Under the pieces are notes generated by a model. That model searched no databases, had not been told where the DNA came from, and saw nothing but the letters and a program-made list of their open reading frames with translations. A program made the translations under genes and the position numbers. DNA of 64,000 nt from Cytophagales bacterium (GTDB taxonomy: Bacteria; Bacteroidota; Bacteroidia; Cytophagales; Spirosomataceae), in contig JAAFJE010000006.1 in the NCBI GenBank assembly GCA_013298025.1, positions 178,863 to 242,862 on the forward strand, read 5' to 3'. Shown here in pieces: positions 15,506 to 24,099 of the stretch; position 1 is the first letter of the stretch; each line of letters starts with the position of its first letter.

Positions 15506-15991
15506 ATGAATGTGATTGAAACCCTCACGCCAGAACAAGCCTTTGAAAAACTAGGATTATCTTTACCTCCAGCACCACTTCCACTGGGCGTTTATAAGCC
15601 CTATTTGATTGATGGTAAATACTTATACTTATCGGGTCATGGCCCTGTAAGAGATGACAAAAGCTTGATTATTGGTAGAATTGGGCAAGATTTAGACATG
15701 GAGCAGGGAAAATTGGCGGCTCGTCAGGTAGGTTTAACCATGCTTTCGACCATAAAAACGCATTTAGGAAGTTTAGACAGGGTAAAGCGTGTGATTAAAA
15801 TTTTGGGTATGGTCAACTGCGTTTCAGCATTTGAGCGTCATCCTTATGTCATCAACGGTTGTAGCGAACTTTTTGCCCAAGTATGGGGCACAGAAAACGG
15901 TATCGGCGTAAGAAGTGCGGTAGGTATGGGTTCTTTGCCCGATAATATTCCCGTAGAAGTAGAGGCTTTGTTTGAGCTACAGGAAGGCTAG
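15506..15991 (+). CDS. RidA/YjgF family protein
   Basis: A 161-residue member of the YjgF/YER057c/UK114 superfamily, resembling the longer RidA-like subgroup (LPLGVYKPYLIDGKYLYLSGHGP). The C-terminal GVRSAVGMGSLPDNIPVEVEALFEL holds the arginine and glutamate expected for enamine/imine deaminase activity. RidA proteins remove reactive 2-aminoacrylate-type intermediates. It is on the same strand and about 110 bp upstream of a membrane-dipeptidase gene, which suggests linked amino-acid or dipeptide breakdown. Confidence 0.85.
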   Translation: MNVIETLTPEQAFEKLGLSLPPAPLPLGVYKPYLIDGKYLYLSGHGPVRDDKSLIIGRIGQDLDMEQGKLAARQVGLTMLSTIKTHLGSLDRVKRVIKILGMVNCVSAFERHPYVINGCSELFAQVWGTENGIGVRSAVGMGSLPDNIPVEVEALFELQEG

Positions 15992-16029
15992 GAGGAATTG
16001 ATGAATTTAAGTGGATTCATTTCCATATA

Positions 16030-16094
16030 GCCGTAAAAACGGGTTTTCAACCCGTTGGAAAAGATAAATTTCACGGGCTAAAAACCCGTTTAAC
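16030..16094. repeat. Short palindromic intergenic repeat
   Basis: Words of the form AACGGGTTTT-CAACCCGTT and ACGGGCTAAAAACCCGTTT form two hairpins between the RidA and dipeptidase genes. It resembles small dispersed palindromic elements seen in Bacteroidota intergenic regions. It ends 6 bp before the next ATG, so it could affect translation of that gene. Confidence 0.6.
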
Positions 16095-16099
16095 AAAAT

Positions 16100-17173
16100 A
16101 TGTTTACAATAGACGCACATCTTGACCTGAGCATGAATGCGATGGAATGGAATCGTGATTTAAGATTATCGGTCGCTGAAATTCGTGAAAGAGAAAAAGG
16201 CATGACAGACAAGCCCGACCGTGCCAAAGGAACGGTAACATTTCCTGCATTACGAGCAGGCAATATCGGCTTGGTTGTTGCCACACAAATTGCCAGATTT
16301 GTCAAACCCGATAGTACTTTACCGGGTTGGGCTTCGCCCGAACAGGCGTGGGCGCAAACGCAAGGACAATTGGCTTGGTACAAAAGCATGGAAGAATGTG
16401 GCGAAATGGTTCAAATCAATAACCTTGAATCTTTAGAAAAACATTTACTGCTTTGGAACGACGGCACGCCCAACGACAACAAACCCATTGGCTATATTTT
16501 AAGCTTAGAAGGTGCGGATTCGCTCGTGACAATTAATCATGTCGAAAAAGCCTATCAGTATGGTTTGCGTGCCATTGGTCCAGCTCATTATGGGCCGGGA
16601 CGTTATGCACAAGGTACAGATGCCACGGGTTTTATGGGAAAAGCTGGACAAGATTTATTGAAAGAAATGGAAAGGCTGAACATCATTTTAGATGCGACGC
16701 ACCTTTGCGACGATAGTTTCTGGGAAGCCATGAATCATTTCAATGGAGCAGTTTGGGCAAGCCATAATCTTTGTAGAAGCTTGGTAAACCATAATCGCCA
16801 ATTTAGCGACGAGCAAATTAGGGAATTGATTAGCCGTGATGCTGTTATTGGCGGAGCGTTAGACGCTTGGATGATGGTACCAAACTGGGTAAGAGGTAAA
16901 TCAACCCCAAAAGAAATGAACTGTAATTTGGCGGTGATGGTTGACCATCTCGACCATATTTGTCAATTGGCTGGCAATGCCTTGCACGTGGGCATTGGTT
17001 CAGATTTGGATGGAGCTTTTGGCACGGAACAAGGGCCTTACGATTTAGATACCATTGCTGATTTACAAACAATTCCGTCTATTCTCGAAAAAAGAGGTTA
17101 TACCCAAACCGACATCGAAAACATCATGCACGGCAACTGGCTGAGATTTTTGAGAAAAAATTGGGCGAAGTAA
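16100..17173 (+). CDS. Membrane dipeptidase (M19 family)
   Basis: A 357-residue zinc dipeptidase of the renal dipeptidase family. The N-terminal metal site is TIDAHLDLSMN, where most members have DGHND; other conserved parts are LSLEGADSL, GLRAIGPAHYG, LDATHLCDDSFW, VWASHNLCRSL and HVGIGSDLDGAFG. There is no signal peptide, so it is probably cytoplasmic. It would split dipeptides, possibly D-containing ones, alongside the RidA protein upstream. The start ATG sits just after a palindromic repeat. Confidence 0.9.
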   Translation: MFTIDAHLDLSMNAMEWNRDLRLSVAEIREREKGMTDKPDRAKGTVTFPALRAGNIGLVVATQIARFVKPDSTLPGWASPEQAWAQTQGQLAWYKSMEECGEMVQINNLESLEKHLLLWNDGTPNDNKPIGYILSLEGADSLVTINHVEKAYQYGLRAIGPAHYGPGRYAQGTDATGFMGKAGQDLLKEMERLNIILDATHLCDDSFWEAMNHFNGAVWASHNLCRSLVNHNRQFSDEQIRELISRDAVIGGALDAWMMVPNWVRGKSTPKEMNCNLAVMVDHLDHICQLAGNALHVGIGSDLDGAFGTEQGPYDLDTIADLQTIPSILEKRGYTQTDIENIMHGNWLRFLRKNWAK

Positions 17174-17199
17174 AACCAACATATTTAAACCAAAATACT

Positions 17200-17994
17200 A
17201 TGAAAAAATATGCCCTCTTTTTATCAATTATAATCCTCTCATTTTCAATAACAAAAGCCCAAACTCTCAAACGTTTTACTTCTTTTGATGCCCAAACTAT
17301 TGCTTATGAAGATACAGGCAGGGGCAAGGCTGTACTCTTGCTACATGGTTTTATCAACACAGGAGCAAATTGGCGAAAAACGGCTTTGTACAAAGATTTA
17401 ATCGAAAAAGATTTCAGAGTAATCGTACCCGATATGCGTGGAAATGGTGCATCCGACAAGCCACATGAAGATAAGTTTTACCAAAACGAAGCCGAAGTAA
17501 AAGACTTGATGGGCTTGATTTCCTCCCTAAAAATCAAAGATTATACCTTGGTAGGTTATTCCAGAGGAGCGATTGTTGCCGCCAAATTATTGACCAAAGA
17601 TAAGAGAATCACTAAAGCCATTTTAGGCGGTGTTGGGCAACATTTTACCAATCCAGATTGGGATAGAAGGAAAATGTTTGCCGAAGCTTTTAGCGGAAAA
17701 GCTCATTTGCATCCAGCAACGGCAGGGGCAGTGGCTTATGCTAAATCTATTGGAGCTGATACCATTGCCTTGGGTTTCTTGCAAAAGTACCAGCCCGTTA
17801 CTTTACCGACTGAATTGATGAAAATCAAAAAGCCTGTGCTAATCATTTGTGGCGACGAAGACCTCGACAACGGCGACCCAAAAGTATTACAAAGCTATTT
17901 CAAAAATGCCCAATTGAAACTGGTAAAAGGCAATCATAATGGCACATACCGCACACAGGCTTTTGCGGATGAGATTGTGAAATTTATTGAATAA
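17200..17994 (+). CDS. Secreted alpha/beta hydrolase
   Basis: A 264-residue protein with a signal peptide (MKKYALFLSIIILSFSITKAQ) and an alpha/beta-hydrolase fold. It has the oxyanion region LLLHGF, the nucleophile elbow VGYSRGA and a C-terminal histidine in GNHNGTY; DMRGNG is typical of the family. The substrate is unknown. The start at 17200 fits the signal peptide and lies 26 bp after the dipeptidase stop, so the two genes may share a transcript. Confidence 0.86.
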   Translation: MKKYALFLSIIILSFSITKAQTLKRFTSFDAQTIAYEDTGRGKAVLLLHGFINTGANWRKTALYKDLIEKDFRVIVPDMRGNGASDKPHEDKFYQNEAEVKDLMGLISSLKIKDYTLVGYSRGAIVAAKLLTKDKRITKAILGGVGQHFTNPDWDRRKMFAEAFSGKAHLHPATAGAVAYAKSIGADTIALGFLQKYQPVTLPTELMKIKKPVLIICGDEDLDNGDPKVLQSYFKNAQLKLVKGNHNGTYRTQAFADEIVKFIE

Positions 17995-17995
17995 A

Positions 17996-18034
17996 AAATT
18001 GAGGAATACTCTTCTCTAAGTACTCCCCAATTTT
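17996..18034. terminator. Imperfect hairpin between convergent genes
   Basis: AAAATTGAGGAATACT pairs with AGTACTCCCCAATTTT through G-U pairs, with an 8-nt loop. It lies directly after the alpha/beta-hydrolase stop and next to the end of the DUF1080 remnant, so it may have served both strands. Confidence 0.55.
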
Positions 18035-18187
18035 CTATGAACTTTTCACCTTCAATTTACGCCATTTTATTTTAATGCCACCGCCACTATGAATTTGCAA
18101 AGCAATGATTCCTGCACGTTCACCGATTTTTTCATCGTTTAGCGTAATCATTTTTTGTCCGTTCACTTGGTTGACAACCACTAAGTA
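18035..18187 (-). pseudogene. 3' remnant of a DUF1080 (3-keto-disaccharide hydrolase-like) gene
   Basis: On the minus strand this frame reads a C-terminal sequence with VNGQKMITLNDEKIGERAG, IALQIHSGGGIKIKW and RKLKVKSS before a TAG at 18035-18037. This matches the end of DUF1080 domains (VNG... IALQLHSGGP... V-F-RNI-I). An in-frame stop at 18200-18202 cuts it off after about 50 codons, and no start or other domain part is present. It adjoins the end of an AT-rich minus-strand gene. The simplest reading is a gene truncated by insertion or deletion. Confidence 0.65.
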
Positions 18188-18188
18188 A

Positions 18189-18809
18189 TTAATGAGAATT
18201 TAACCTATTGGCAAGAAATCTAAATTGGTGTATGACATCGTTTTTTGTTTTAAAATCTTTGTTTTTAAAGCTTGTACTAAATGTCATATTTAAACAGCGA
18301 ACTAAGTCTGTTTTATAACTCCAAGTCCAAAAACTTATAATATTTTTGTATGTTGAATCTCGTTGCAAAAGTATTTTATTGAAATTTACATAATTAGGAA
18401 TTTCATTGCAGTAAATTGTATTATCCAACAAGGCTATATTTCCTTGTATCAACTTTCTATACCATGCAAACCGATTGTTGATTCCAATATAAAAATAATC
18501 GGTATAGTTTTGTGAAATTAGATTAGTATCAGCCTCGTATAGTCTAACTTGTGTTACGTTTTGAACAATTTGAAAAGCACTATCTTTGTGTACACTAATC
18601 ATCACTTTATTAGTCGTATTCAACTTAATATACCCTTCCAATGTCTTACCATTTTTCATAAAAATCACACCTTTTATGACTTTATGCTTCTTTTTATAGG
18701 TACTTTTCGTGGCTATTTTAAAATAAAAAGGTGGTTTACCCCAATATTGGGCTTCTGTTTCCTGAATAAGGATTAAACAGAAGAAGCATGACAATAGAGG
18801 TTTCATCAT
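18189..18809 (-). CDS. Secreted protein of unknown function
   Basis: A protein of about 206 residues with a signal peptide (MMKPLLSCFFCLILIQETEAQ). The rest is mixed alpha/beta and rich in Asn, Lys and Tyr (GVIFMKNGKTLEGYIKL). That segment resembles small beta domains that begin many Bacteroidota surface proteins, but I do not recognise a family. It is AT-rich compared with genes before 18000. It is last in a minus-strand run with the TonB-type barrel gene. The start could be 18809 or 18806, the first two consecutive ATGs. Confidence 0.6.
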   Translation of the reverse strand: MMKPLLSCFFCLILIQETEAQYWGKPPFYFKIATKSTYKKKHKVIKGVIFMKNGKTLEGYIKLNTTNKVMISVHKDSAFQIVQNVTQVRLYEADTNLISQNYTDYFYIGINNRFAWYRKLIQGNIALLDNTIYCNEIPNYVNFNKILLQRDSTYKNIISFWTWSYKTDLVRCLNMTFSTSFKNKDFKTKNDVIHQFRFLANRLNSH

Positions 18810-18909
18810 AGTATTTTGAATAAATTTAAAAGGATAACTCATTGGTATTTCTCAGCTACCTTGGACTTCATACTTTAGGTACTGTGTTTAACCAAAATTT
18901 AACAAACTT

Positions 18910-21624
18910 TCAAATACTTAAAGTTATTTTTGCCAACATTGTTCTTGGACGAATATAAAGCGTTTCTTGCATTGTATAGAGGTTTGTAATTTGTTCAGAA
19001 AAATTCGTTTGAAAATTAAGTAAGTTAAAGCCACTGCATTCAATGGATATTTTACTTTTGACAGGACGATACACAAACAAAAAATCTATGAAATTAGCTG
19101 ACATATCTGTTGTTTGATTTTGCCATTTAAAATATTCATAATTGGCACTTAAAGAGATACTATTACTTATCTTCATACGTAAAGAATAATAGATGTTTTG
19201 TAATAAATAATGGTATTTTTCATTAGGCATATCGGCTAAACTTCGTTGAAATAAACGAAGTTTATATCCAACACCTCCATTAATTTTCCCCTTAAATGAT
19301 GTAGATATACCTCCTTCTAATTGTACAGATTGATTGGTATTCTTTGATAAATTATTATCCAATAAAATAGCCGATTCTGCCCTAAGATAATAACCTTTTG
19401 TATTGATTTGTACACCACTAAGCCCCAACATTTTGGTAACACCAAAATCTACATCCCATGAATTAAGAGGTTGAGCATAAAACTTTTTTATCTGCTTGGT
19501 AAAAATATTATCAATATCTATTTTATCAATATAACTCTGTTGTCTTACTGTTTTGGAAAGCGAAAAGTAAAAAGAGAATAAACGTTGTGGCTGATTTAGC
19601 TCATAGCGAAGGGCTACAACATCAGCAATGCCATATTTTAGTGTATCAGCACCCCGTTGAAGCGTCCGGTAATCGTTAAAATAAGTATTATCAGTAATCG
19701 TATTTAGTGTTGGTAATGTCAACATTCTGGAGTAAATAGCCATCATTTTTTGTTCAATGCTCGCTCTATATCCAATGCCCACCATTGGATTGAATGCTAC
19801 ACCTGATGAGCAATTAGATGTGTTGAACATACGAAAAAATAGCCCTTTCGCTCCACCTATTAGTTGAAGTTTGTTTAAAGTATAAGTCCATTCTGAGGCA
19901 AATAAAACACTCCTTTTTTCTAATGATTGTTCTCCTTTTTTTGCATTGAAATTATTAGATAAGTTTGCAGTTTCATTACCTATTTGAACATCAAAGCTGC
20001 TTACTCCCATTAACTTTGGCATTTTAAAATACATTTTTGCCGTAATTGCCAAGCTTTCATTTTTTTGATATACTGCTTGTTCAAAGGCTTTGTCTGACAT
20101 CGTAGAGTCTAACAATCCATATCGTCTGCTTGATGAATATAGGCTTTGTGGATTAAAGTAAGTGCCATAACTTGCCAGTAAATCAATCGTTGTTCTATCC
20201 GAAATTTTACGAGTAAAACTCAATGAATAATTATTAATTCGATAATTTGATAAACTTTTCGTTTGAAATGAATCTGGATAAATACTACTTTGAATACTTA
20301 GTTGCTGATTCAATTGATTTTTATGCTGCCCTATTGTAGCAAAAAAGCGTAAGAATGTTTTCTGATTAATTTGATAGTCTATTTGTAGCTGACTTGAAAA
20401 AATACGAGGCCTTTGGGTCAATGTACTGGAATCCGTAAAGACAATATCCTCTTTATCATTCATAAAATAGCGATACTTTTGTACGTTAGTATAAGTCTGT
20501 CTATCTTGATTTATGTAAGCTAAACCTTTTATTTTCAGTTTTTTATTGATGTTATATACCGTACTTCCTCCAATCAGTAAAGCCCTGTTACTGAGATATT
20601 TTTCAGCAGGAATGAAAGTGTTTTTTTGAAAGTTAAAATTGATAAATGGCTGTATTCCTTCCAAATTGGTTTGGATAAAATCGTCTTCATGCTTTTGATG
20701 ATGCTTTTCCATATAGTACTCGGCATCTGGTAGAGGGTCGAAGCCAATCGTATTGATATTCCCAATAAGACCAAATTTAAGTTTTTTAGCAACTGAAAAT
20801 ATATTTGTTGCTATTTCTCCTAAATTTCTATTTGCTCTCTGTCCTGTAATATTTCCAAATAATTGGTTTTTAGCCTGTTCATCTAATTTTAGATTTAAAA
20901 CCGTCGCCCCAGATTTTTTGTATGATTTGAGCAAGGGATTATCGTTGTAGTTATCTATCACTTCTACTTTTTCAATAGAATTACTACCCATATTCCGTGA
21001 AATAACTTTGTAATTTTCGCTAAAAAGCTCTTCTCCTTCAATCAATATTTTCTCAACACTTTTACCATTCACAGAAATATCTCCATTTTCAGAAATTGAA
21101 ACATTGGGAAGTCTTTTTAACAACTCTTCAACATTCCGTTCAAGTCCTGTTTTAAAAGCCTTAACTTGATAACTAATCGTATCTTCTTTCACAGACACTG
21201 GTATTCTCTGTCCAACGACAACGATACTATCTAATAACTTACTTTGTTCTTTTAAGCTAAAGTCCTGTGTAAACGTTAGGTGAAGGCTATCCTGTATAGC
21301 TAACTGAAACGTTGCTGATTCAAAACCGATACATGTAACCCAAACTTTTAGTTTTGGTGAAGATAAAAACGCTAAAGTGTAAAATCCCGTTTCTTCGCTT
21401 GAAGTAAAAGCAACAACTAAGCTATCTTTAGTTTGATAATCATAGCAAATAATATTTGCAAATGCTAAAGGTTGTTTCTTTTCAGACCTAATATAGCCTG
21501 ACACTTTTACTTGCTGTGCAACAACTTTATCGCAAAAAAATAGCGACATTATAAGTATAATTTTATAAAAAACATTGATACATTTAGCAGTTGCTTTTCC
21601 ATTGATTTCAAACATATCATTCAA
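18910..21624 (-). CDS. TonB-dependent receptor-like outer-membrane protein
   Basis: A protein of about 904 residues. A signal peptide ends near KVVAQQ. A CarboxypepD_reg domain (VSGYIRSEKKQPLAFANI, about residues 40-125) is followed by a plug-type region (LLKRLPNVSISENGDISVNGKSVEKILIEGEELF, about 165-200) and a long barrel of alternating beta strands. This class is often found beside GLPGLI proteins, as here: the GLPGLI gene ends 20 bp upstream. There is no SusD partner. The start may be any of several nearby ATGs. The gene is AT-rich relative to its neighbours outside the island. Confidence 0.85.
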   Translation of the reverse strand: MNDMFEINGKATAKCINVFYKIILIMSLFFCDKVVAQQVKVSGYIRSEKKQPLAFANIICYDYQTKDSLVVAFTSSEETGFYTLAFLSSPKLKVWVTCIGFESATFQLAIQDSLHLTFTQDFSLKEQSKLLDSIVVVGQRIPVSVKEDTISYQVKAFKTGLERNVEELLKRLPNVSISENGDISVNGKSVEKILIEGEELFSENYKVISRNMGSNSIEKVEVIDNYNDNPLLKSYKKSGATVLNLKLDEQAKNQLFGNITGQRANRNLGEIATNIFSVAKKLKFGLIGNINTIGFDPLPDAEYYMEKHHQKHEDDFIQTNLEGIQPFINFNFQKNTFIPAEKYLSNRALLIGGSTVYNINKKLKIKGLAYINQDRQTYTNVQKYRYFMNDKEDIVFTDSSTLTQRPRIFSSQLQIDYQINQKTFLRFFATIGQHKNQLNQQLSIQSSIYPDSFQTKSLSNYRINNYSLSFTRKISDRTTIDLLASYGTYFNPQSLYSSSRRYGLLDSTMSDKAFEQAVYQKNESLAITAKMYFKMPKLMGVSSFDVQIGNETANLSNNFNAKKGEQSLEKRSVLFASEWTYTLNKLQLIGGAKGLFFRMFNTSNCSSGVAFNPMVGIGYRASIEQKMMAIYSRMLTLPTLNTITDNTYFNDYRTLQRGADTLKYGIADVVALRYELNQPQRLFSFYFSLSKTVRQQSYIDKIDIDNIFTKQIKKFYAQPLNSWDVDFGVTKMLGLSGVQINTKGYYLRAESAILLDNNLSKNTNQSVQLEGGISTSFKGKINGGVGYKLRLFQRSLADMPNEKYHYLLQNIYYSLRMKISNSISLSANYEYFKWQNQTTDMSANFIDFLFVYRPVKSKISIECSGFNLLNFQTNFSEQITNLYTMQETLYIRPRTMLAKITLSI

Positions 21625-21644
21625 ATAATATCGTGAACTGTTGT

Positions 21645-22376
21645 TTAATCTGGTAAAATCTCTATTCCATTTCCTCTTTCTGTACTAATAACGATTTCTC
21701 CACTCGGACTCACCTCTCTTAATCCCCTCTTCTCAAGAGCTATTTGCTTTTTTCTTTGCTCGATATATTCGTTATAAGATATTATTTTTTGAGAACGTTT
21801 GAAGGTGGGATTGGTAAGCAACATTGGATTCTTCATAGGGTATTCTAATCCTTGAAAAGAAAAAGTAATCTCTCCTGTGCTGTCGTATGCTTCCAGTATT
21901 AAGCCCGGTAAGCCATACAATTTCCAAGGGCCTGTATTAATGGGTATTTTAGGGCAAAACCAAGCGGAATAGTCTCGCCCTCTGATGAACGCCTGTGCTT
22001 TCTGGCACTCAAGACCTGCTATTATTTTCTTTTCAGGTTTGATTATCCATTTTATGGGCATTAAAGTGTCAGAAACAATAATCTTAGCAGATTCACTACT
22101 CAAAATACGTTTGGTTTTGAGGTTTTTAACTTGAAAAGGGCGATTTTGTGGGTTTATATCCTGTACAACAGTACGTGGGTCTTGGTTATCAACATTCAAT
22201 CCCGTGTGATAACTTATACTTACTTGCTCATTGAAATATAATTCACAGGTTGTAATAACAGTATTTGCTCTAAATTTTCTAATTAGATGATACTGCATTT
22301 TGCCTTTTGACTCACTTTGAGCAGAAATGTACTGAGCAAATAAAACAAGGTATAAGAAAATGTAGCGTTGTATCAT
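21645..22376 (-). CDS. GLPGLI family protein
   Basis: A 243-residue secreted protein with the diagnostic sequence WKLYGLPGLILEAYD (about residues 152-166). A signal peptide (MIQRYIFLYLVLFAQYISAQ) precedes it, and GLECQKAQA is another conserved spot. The GLPGLI family is Bacteroidota-specific, of unknown function and usually encoded beside a TonB-type barrel, as here. The two are probably co-transcribed. Confidence 0.93.
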   Translation of the reverse strand: MIQRYIFLYLVLFAQYISAQSESKGKMQYHLIRKFRANTVITTCELYFNEQVSISYHTGLNVDNQDPRTVVQDINPQNRPFQVKNLKTKRILSSESAKIIVSDTLMPIKWIIKPEKKIIAGLECQKAQAFIRGRDYSAWFCPKIPINTGPWKLYGLPGLILEAYDSTGEITFSFQGLEYPMKNPMLLTNPTFKRSQKIISYNEYIEQRKKQIALEKRGLREVSPSGEIVISTERGNGIEILPD

Positions 22377-22479
22377 AAATAAAGGGTGTTTTAGGAATAT
22401 CTGTGTTCCTAACTCAAAGATTTAAAATAAGGTATTAGAAAGGAACAACAGATATTCCGAGATTCTTACTTGAACAATA

Positions 22480-22695
22480 TTAAAGAAGATGATTCTTTAT
22501 ATAATCTTTTGCAGCTTTATCAGCCGCCGCTTCTGCTTGTGTACACGATGCTCTTGTTGCTGTGGCTCTTATAGTATGTACATCTCCATATACATCATAA
22601 TACGTATATGTTTTACTGACAGTGCAATTAGCGTACACGGCAAAAGACATCATCATTACTGTGATAAAAAACGAAAATCGTGTTACTTTTTTCAT
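22480..22695 (-). CDS. Small secreted protein with two cysteines
   Basis: A 71-residue product with a signal peptide (MKKVTRFSFFITVMMMSFAVYA). The mature part is about 49 residues with two Cys (NCTVSKTYTYYD and ATRASCTQAEA), an alanine-rich helix and a KDYIKNHLL end. The start at 22695 fits the signal peptide. No family is recognised. It lies 104 bp upstream of the GLPGLI gene on the same strand, so it could be a secreted peptide handled by the GLPGLI/TonB pair. That is speculative. Confidence 0.6.
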   Translation of the reverse strand: MKKVTRFSFFITVMMMSFAVYANCTVSKTYTYYDVYGDVHTIRATATRASCTQAEAAADKAAKDYIKNHLL

Positions 22696-22886
22696 GGTAT
22701 TGGCTATTAGGGACATTGAGTTGCAAAACAAAATGTCTTATTGTATTCCCCTACTCTATTACAGGCTTTTCGGGTATTGCCTTACACATAGTACCAAGTG
22801 ATTAATTTGTCATGACTATAATAAAAATACACACCACAATTGAAATATATCAGTATCAAATTCCCCAAAATCATAGGAAAACAACC

Positions 22887-23165
22887 TCAATTGTTGAGGA
22901 ATTTTTCATGAAAAACCGTTAAGTATTCTTTATTTTGGCTGGCAAATAGAAACAAATCCCACGAATTATTTATTTGAAGCTTTGCACAAATTCGGTTCTT
23001 ATAATTGCAAACGCTTTTCGGTGTAATACATAAGCTTTCTGCAATATTTTTTGAAGAGTACGATTGGGCTATCAATACTAATACATCCCATTCTCTTGGT
23101 GTTAATTTTAGTAAACCTTTAGGGAAATTAAGTAGGTCATTATTTAGGGTATAATCATCTCGCAT
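22887..23165 (-). CDS. Stand-alone LuxR-type HTH regulator
   Basis: A 92-residue protein that is almost only a LuxR/GerE helix-turn-helix (LTPREWDVLVLIAQSYSSKNIAESLCITPKSVCNYKNRI, about residues 22-60). There is no receiver or ligand domain. The upstream position and same orientation suggest it controls the small-protein, GLPGLI and TonB genes downstream. Confidence 0.8.
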   Translation of the reverse strand: MRDDYTLNNDLLNFPKGLLKLTPREWDVLVLIAQSYSSKNIAESLCITPKSVCNYKNRICAKLQINNSWDLFLFASQNKEYLTVFHEKFLNN

Positions 23166-23381
23166 GGTGTTTTGGATTAAGTTATTTTGTAGATTATTCT
23201 GAAAAGATGGGTAATCAAGAGTAATTACATGAACTATTTAACTTACAAAATCTAACCAAATAGCCTTTGGAAGCACTTCTATAAACTCCTAAGTGAGGGA
23301 CTTACAAATGGCATAATGAAACTATGATGACACTGAATATACTAAAGCTGTATAAAAATGAACTTATACAATCGTCCTACT

Positions 23382-23981
23382 TTAGTTTCCCTGTACTTGT
23401 GCCACAACATTGTCGGTGATGGCCTGAGCGGCAAGCTCTTCTAATGCTATGGTAAAGCCTTGTTGAAAGGTAGTTTTCATATATTTGAGGCTAAACATAT
23501 CGGTTTGAGCTTCGCTTGTGGCAATGCCATCAAGGTTGGTTATTTTTTTGTTGGACAAGCGTAAATCGGCTTGATACTTAAACTTGGCAGCATACAGTGG
23601 AAAAGAGCGGTGCGTCAATTGGTTATTGCCTTTGTATTCCCAATAAGGATGAAATTTGAAAACCGCCAAGGTCAGTGCTTCTGGATTGATATGATGACTC
23701 ACAACCACCGTATCGAAGTTTTTCTGCAAGGCGGCTACCAAGCCATCAGCAATAGATGTTCTAAAATTTTCAACAGATAACTCATTGACTGATAGCGAGT
23801 CGGATACTTCTTCTGCTACATAGACGTATAATTTTTGATGGATTTTTTCGGGTAAAGGCTTGGTATAAGGATTTACCATCATGTAGCCCAAAGGCAGAGG
23901 TTTGCAGGCATACAAGACACACGATAAGCACAAGGCTACCAACAATAATTGAGCGAAAGAAAAAAGAGGCTGTTTGTTCAT
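23382..23981 (-). CDS. Putative lipoprotein of unknown function
   Basis: A 199-residue protein. The hydrophobic N terminus ends in a lipobox-like LSCVLYAC, so it is probably a lipoprotein. The C-terminal part is a mixed alpha/beta domain with no motif I recognise (VYVAEEVSDSL, FRTSIADGLVAALQKNFDTVVV). The pattern of a periplasmic domain with an SSIADGL-type helix resembles proteins of envelope stress or transport complexes, but this is weak. It is monocistronic. Confidence 0.65.
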   Translation of the reverse strand: MNKQPLFSFAQLLLVALCLSCVLYACKPLPLGYMMVNPYTKPLPEKIHQKLYVYVAEEVSDSLSVNELSVENFRTSIADGLVAALQKNFDTVVVSHHINPEALTLAVFKFHPYWEYKGNNQLTHRSFPLYAAKFKYQADLRLSNKKITNLDGIATSEAQTDMFSLKYMKTTFQQGFTIALEELAAQAITDNVVAQVQGN

Positions 23982-24099
23982 AAGATGTAAATGTTAGATA
24001 TTGTGAATACTAATTTATTATATTAACGTGCGTGCAAAAGATTTTAACCTAAAACTTTCAAAAAAAGAGTTAAAAGACAACAATAGATGTTGAAAATGT

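Noticed and set aside
22489..22710. 73-codon plus-strand ORF opposite the small secreted protein
   Set aside because: The minus-strand frame has a clear signal peptide and fits the operon; the plus-strand frame is Cys/Ile-rich shadow.
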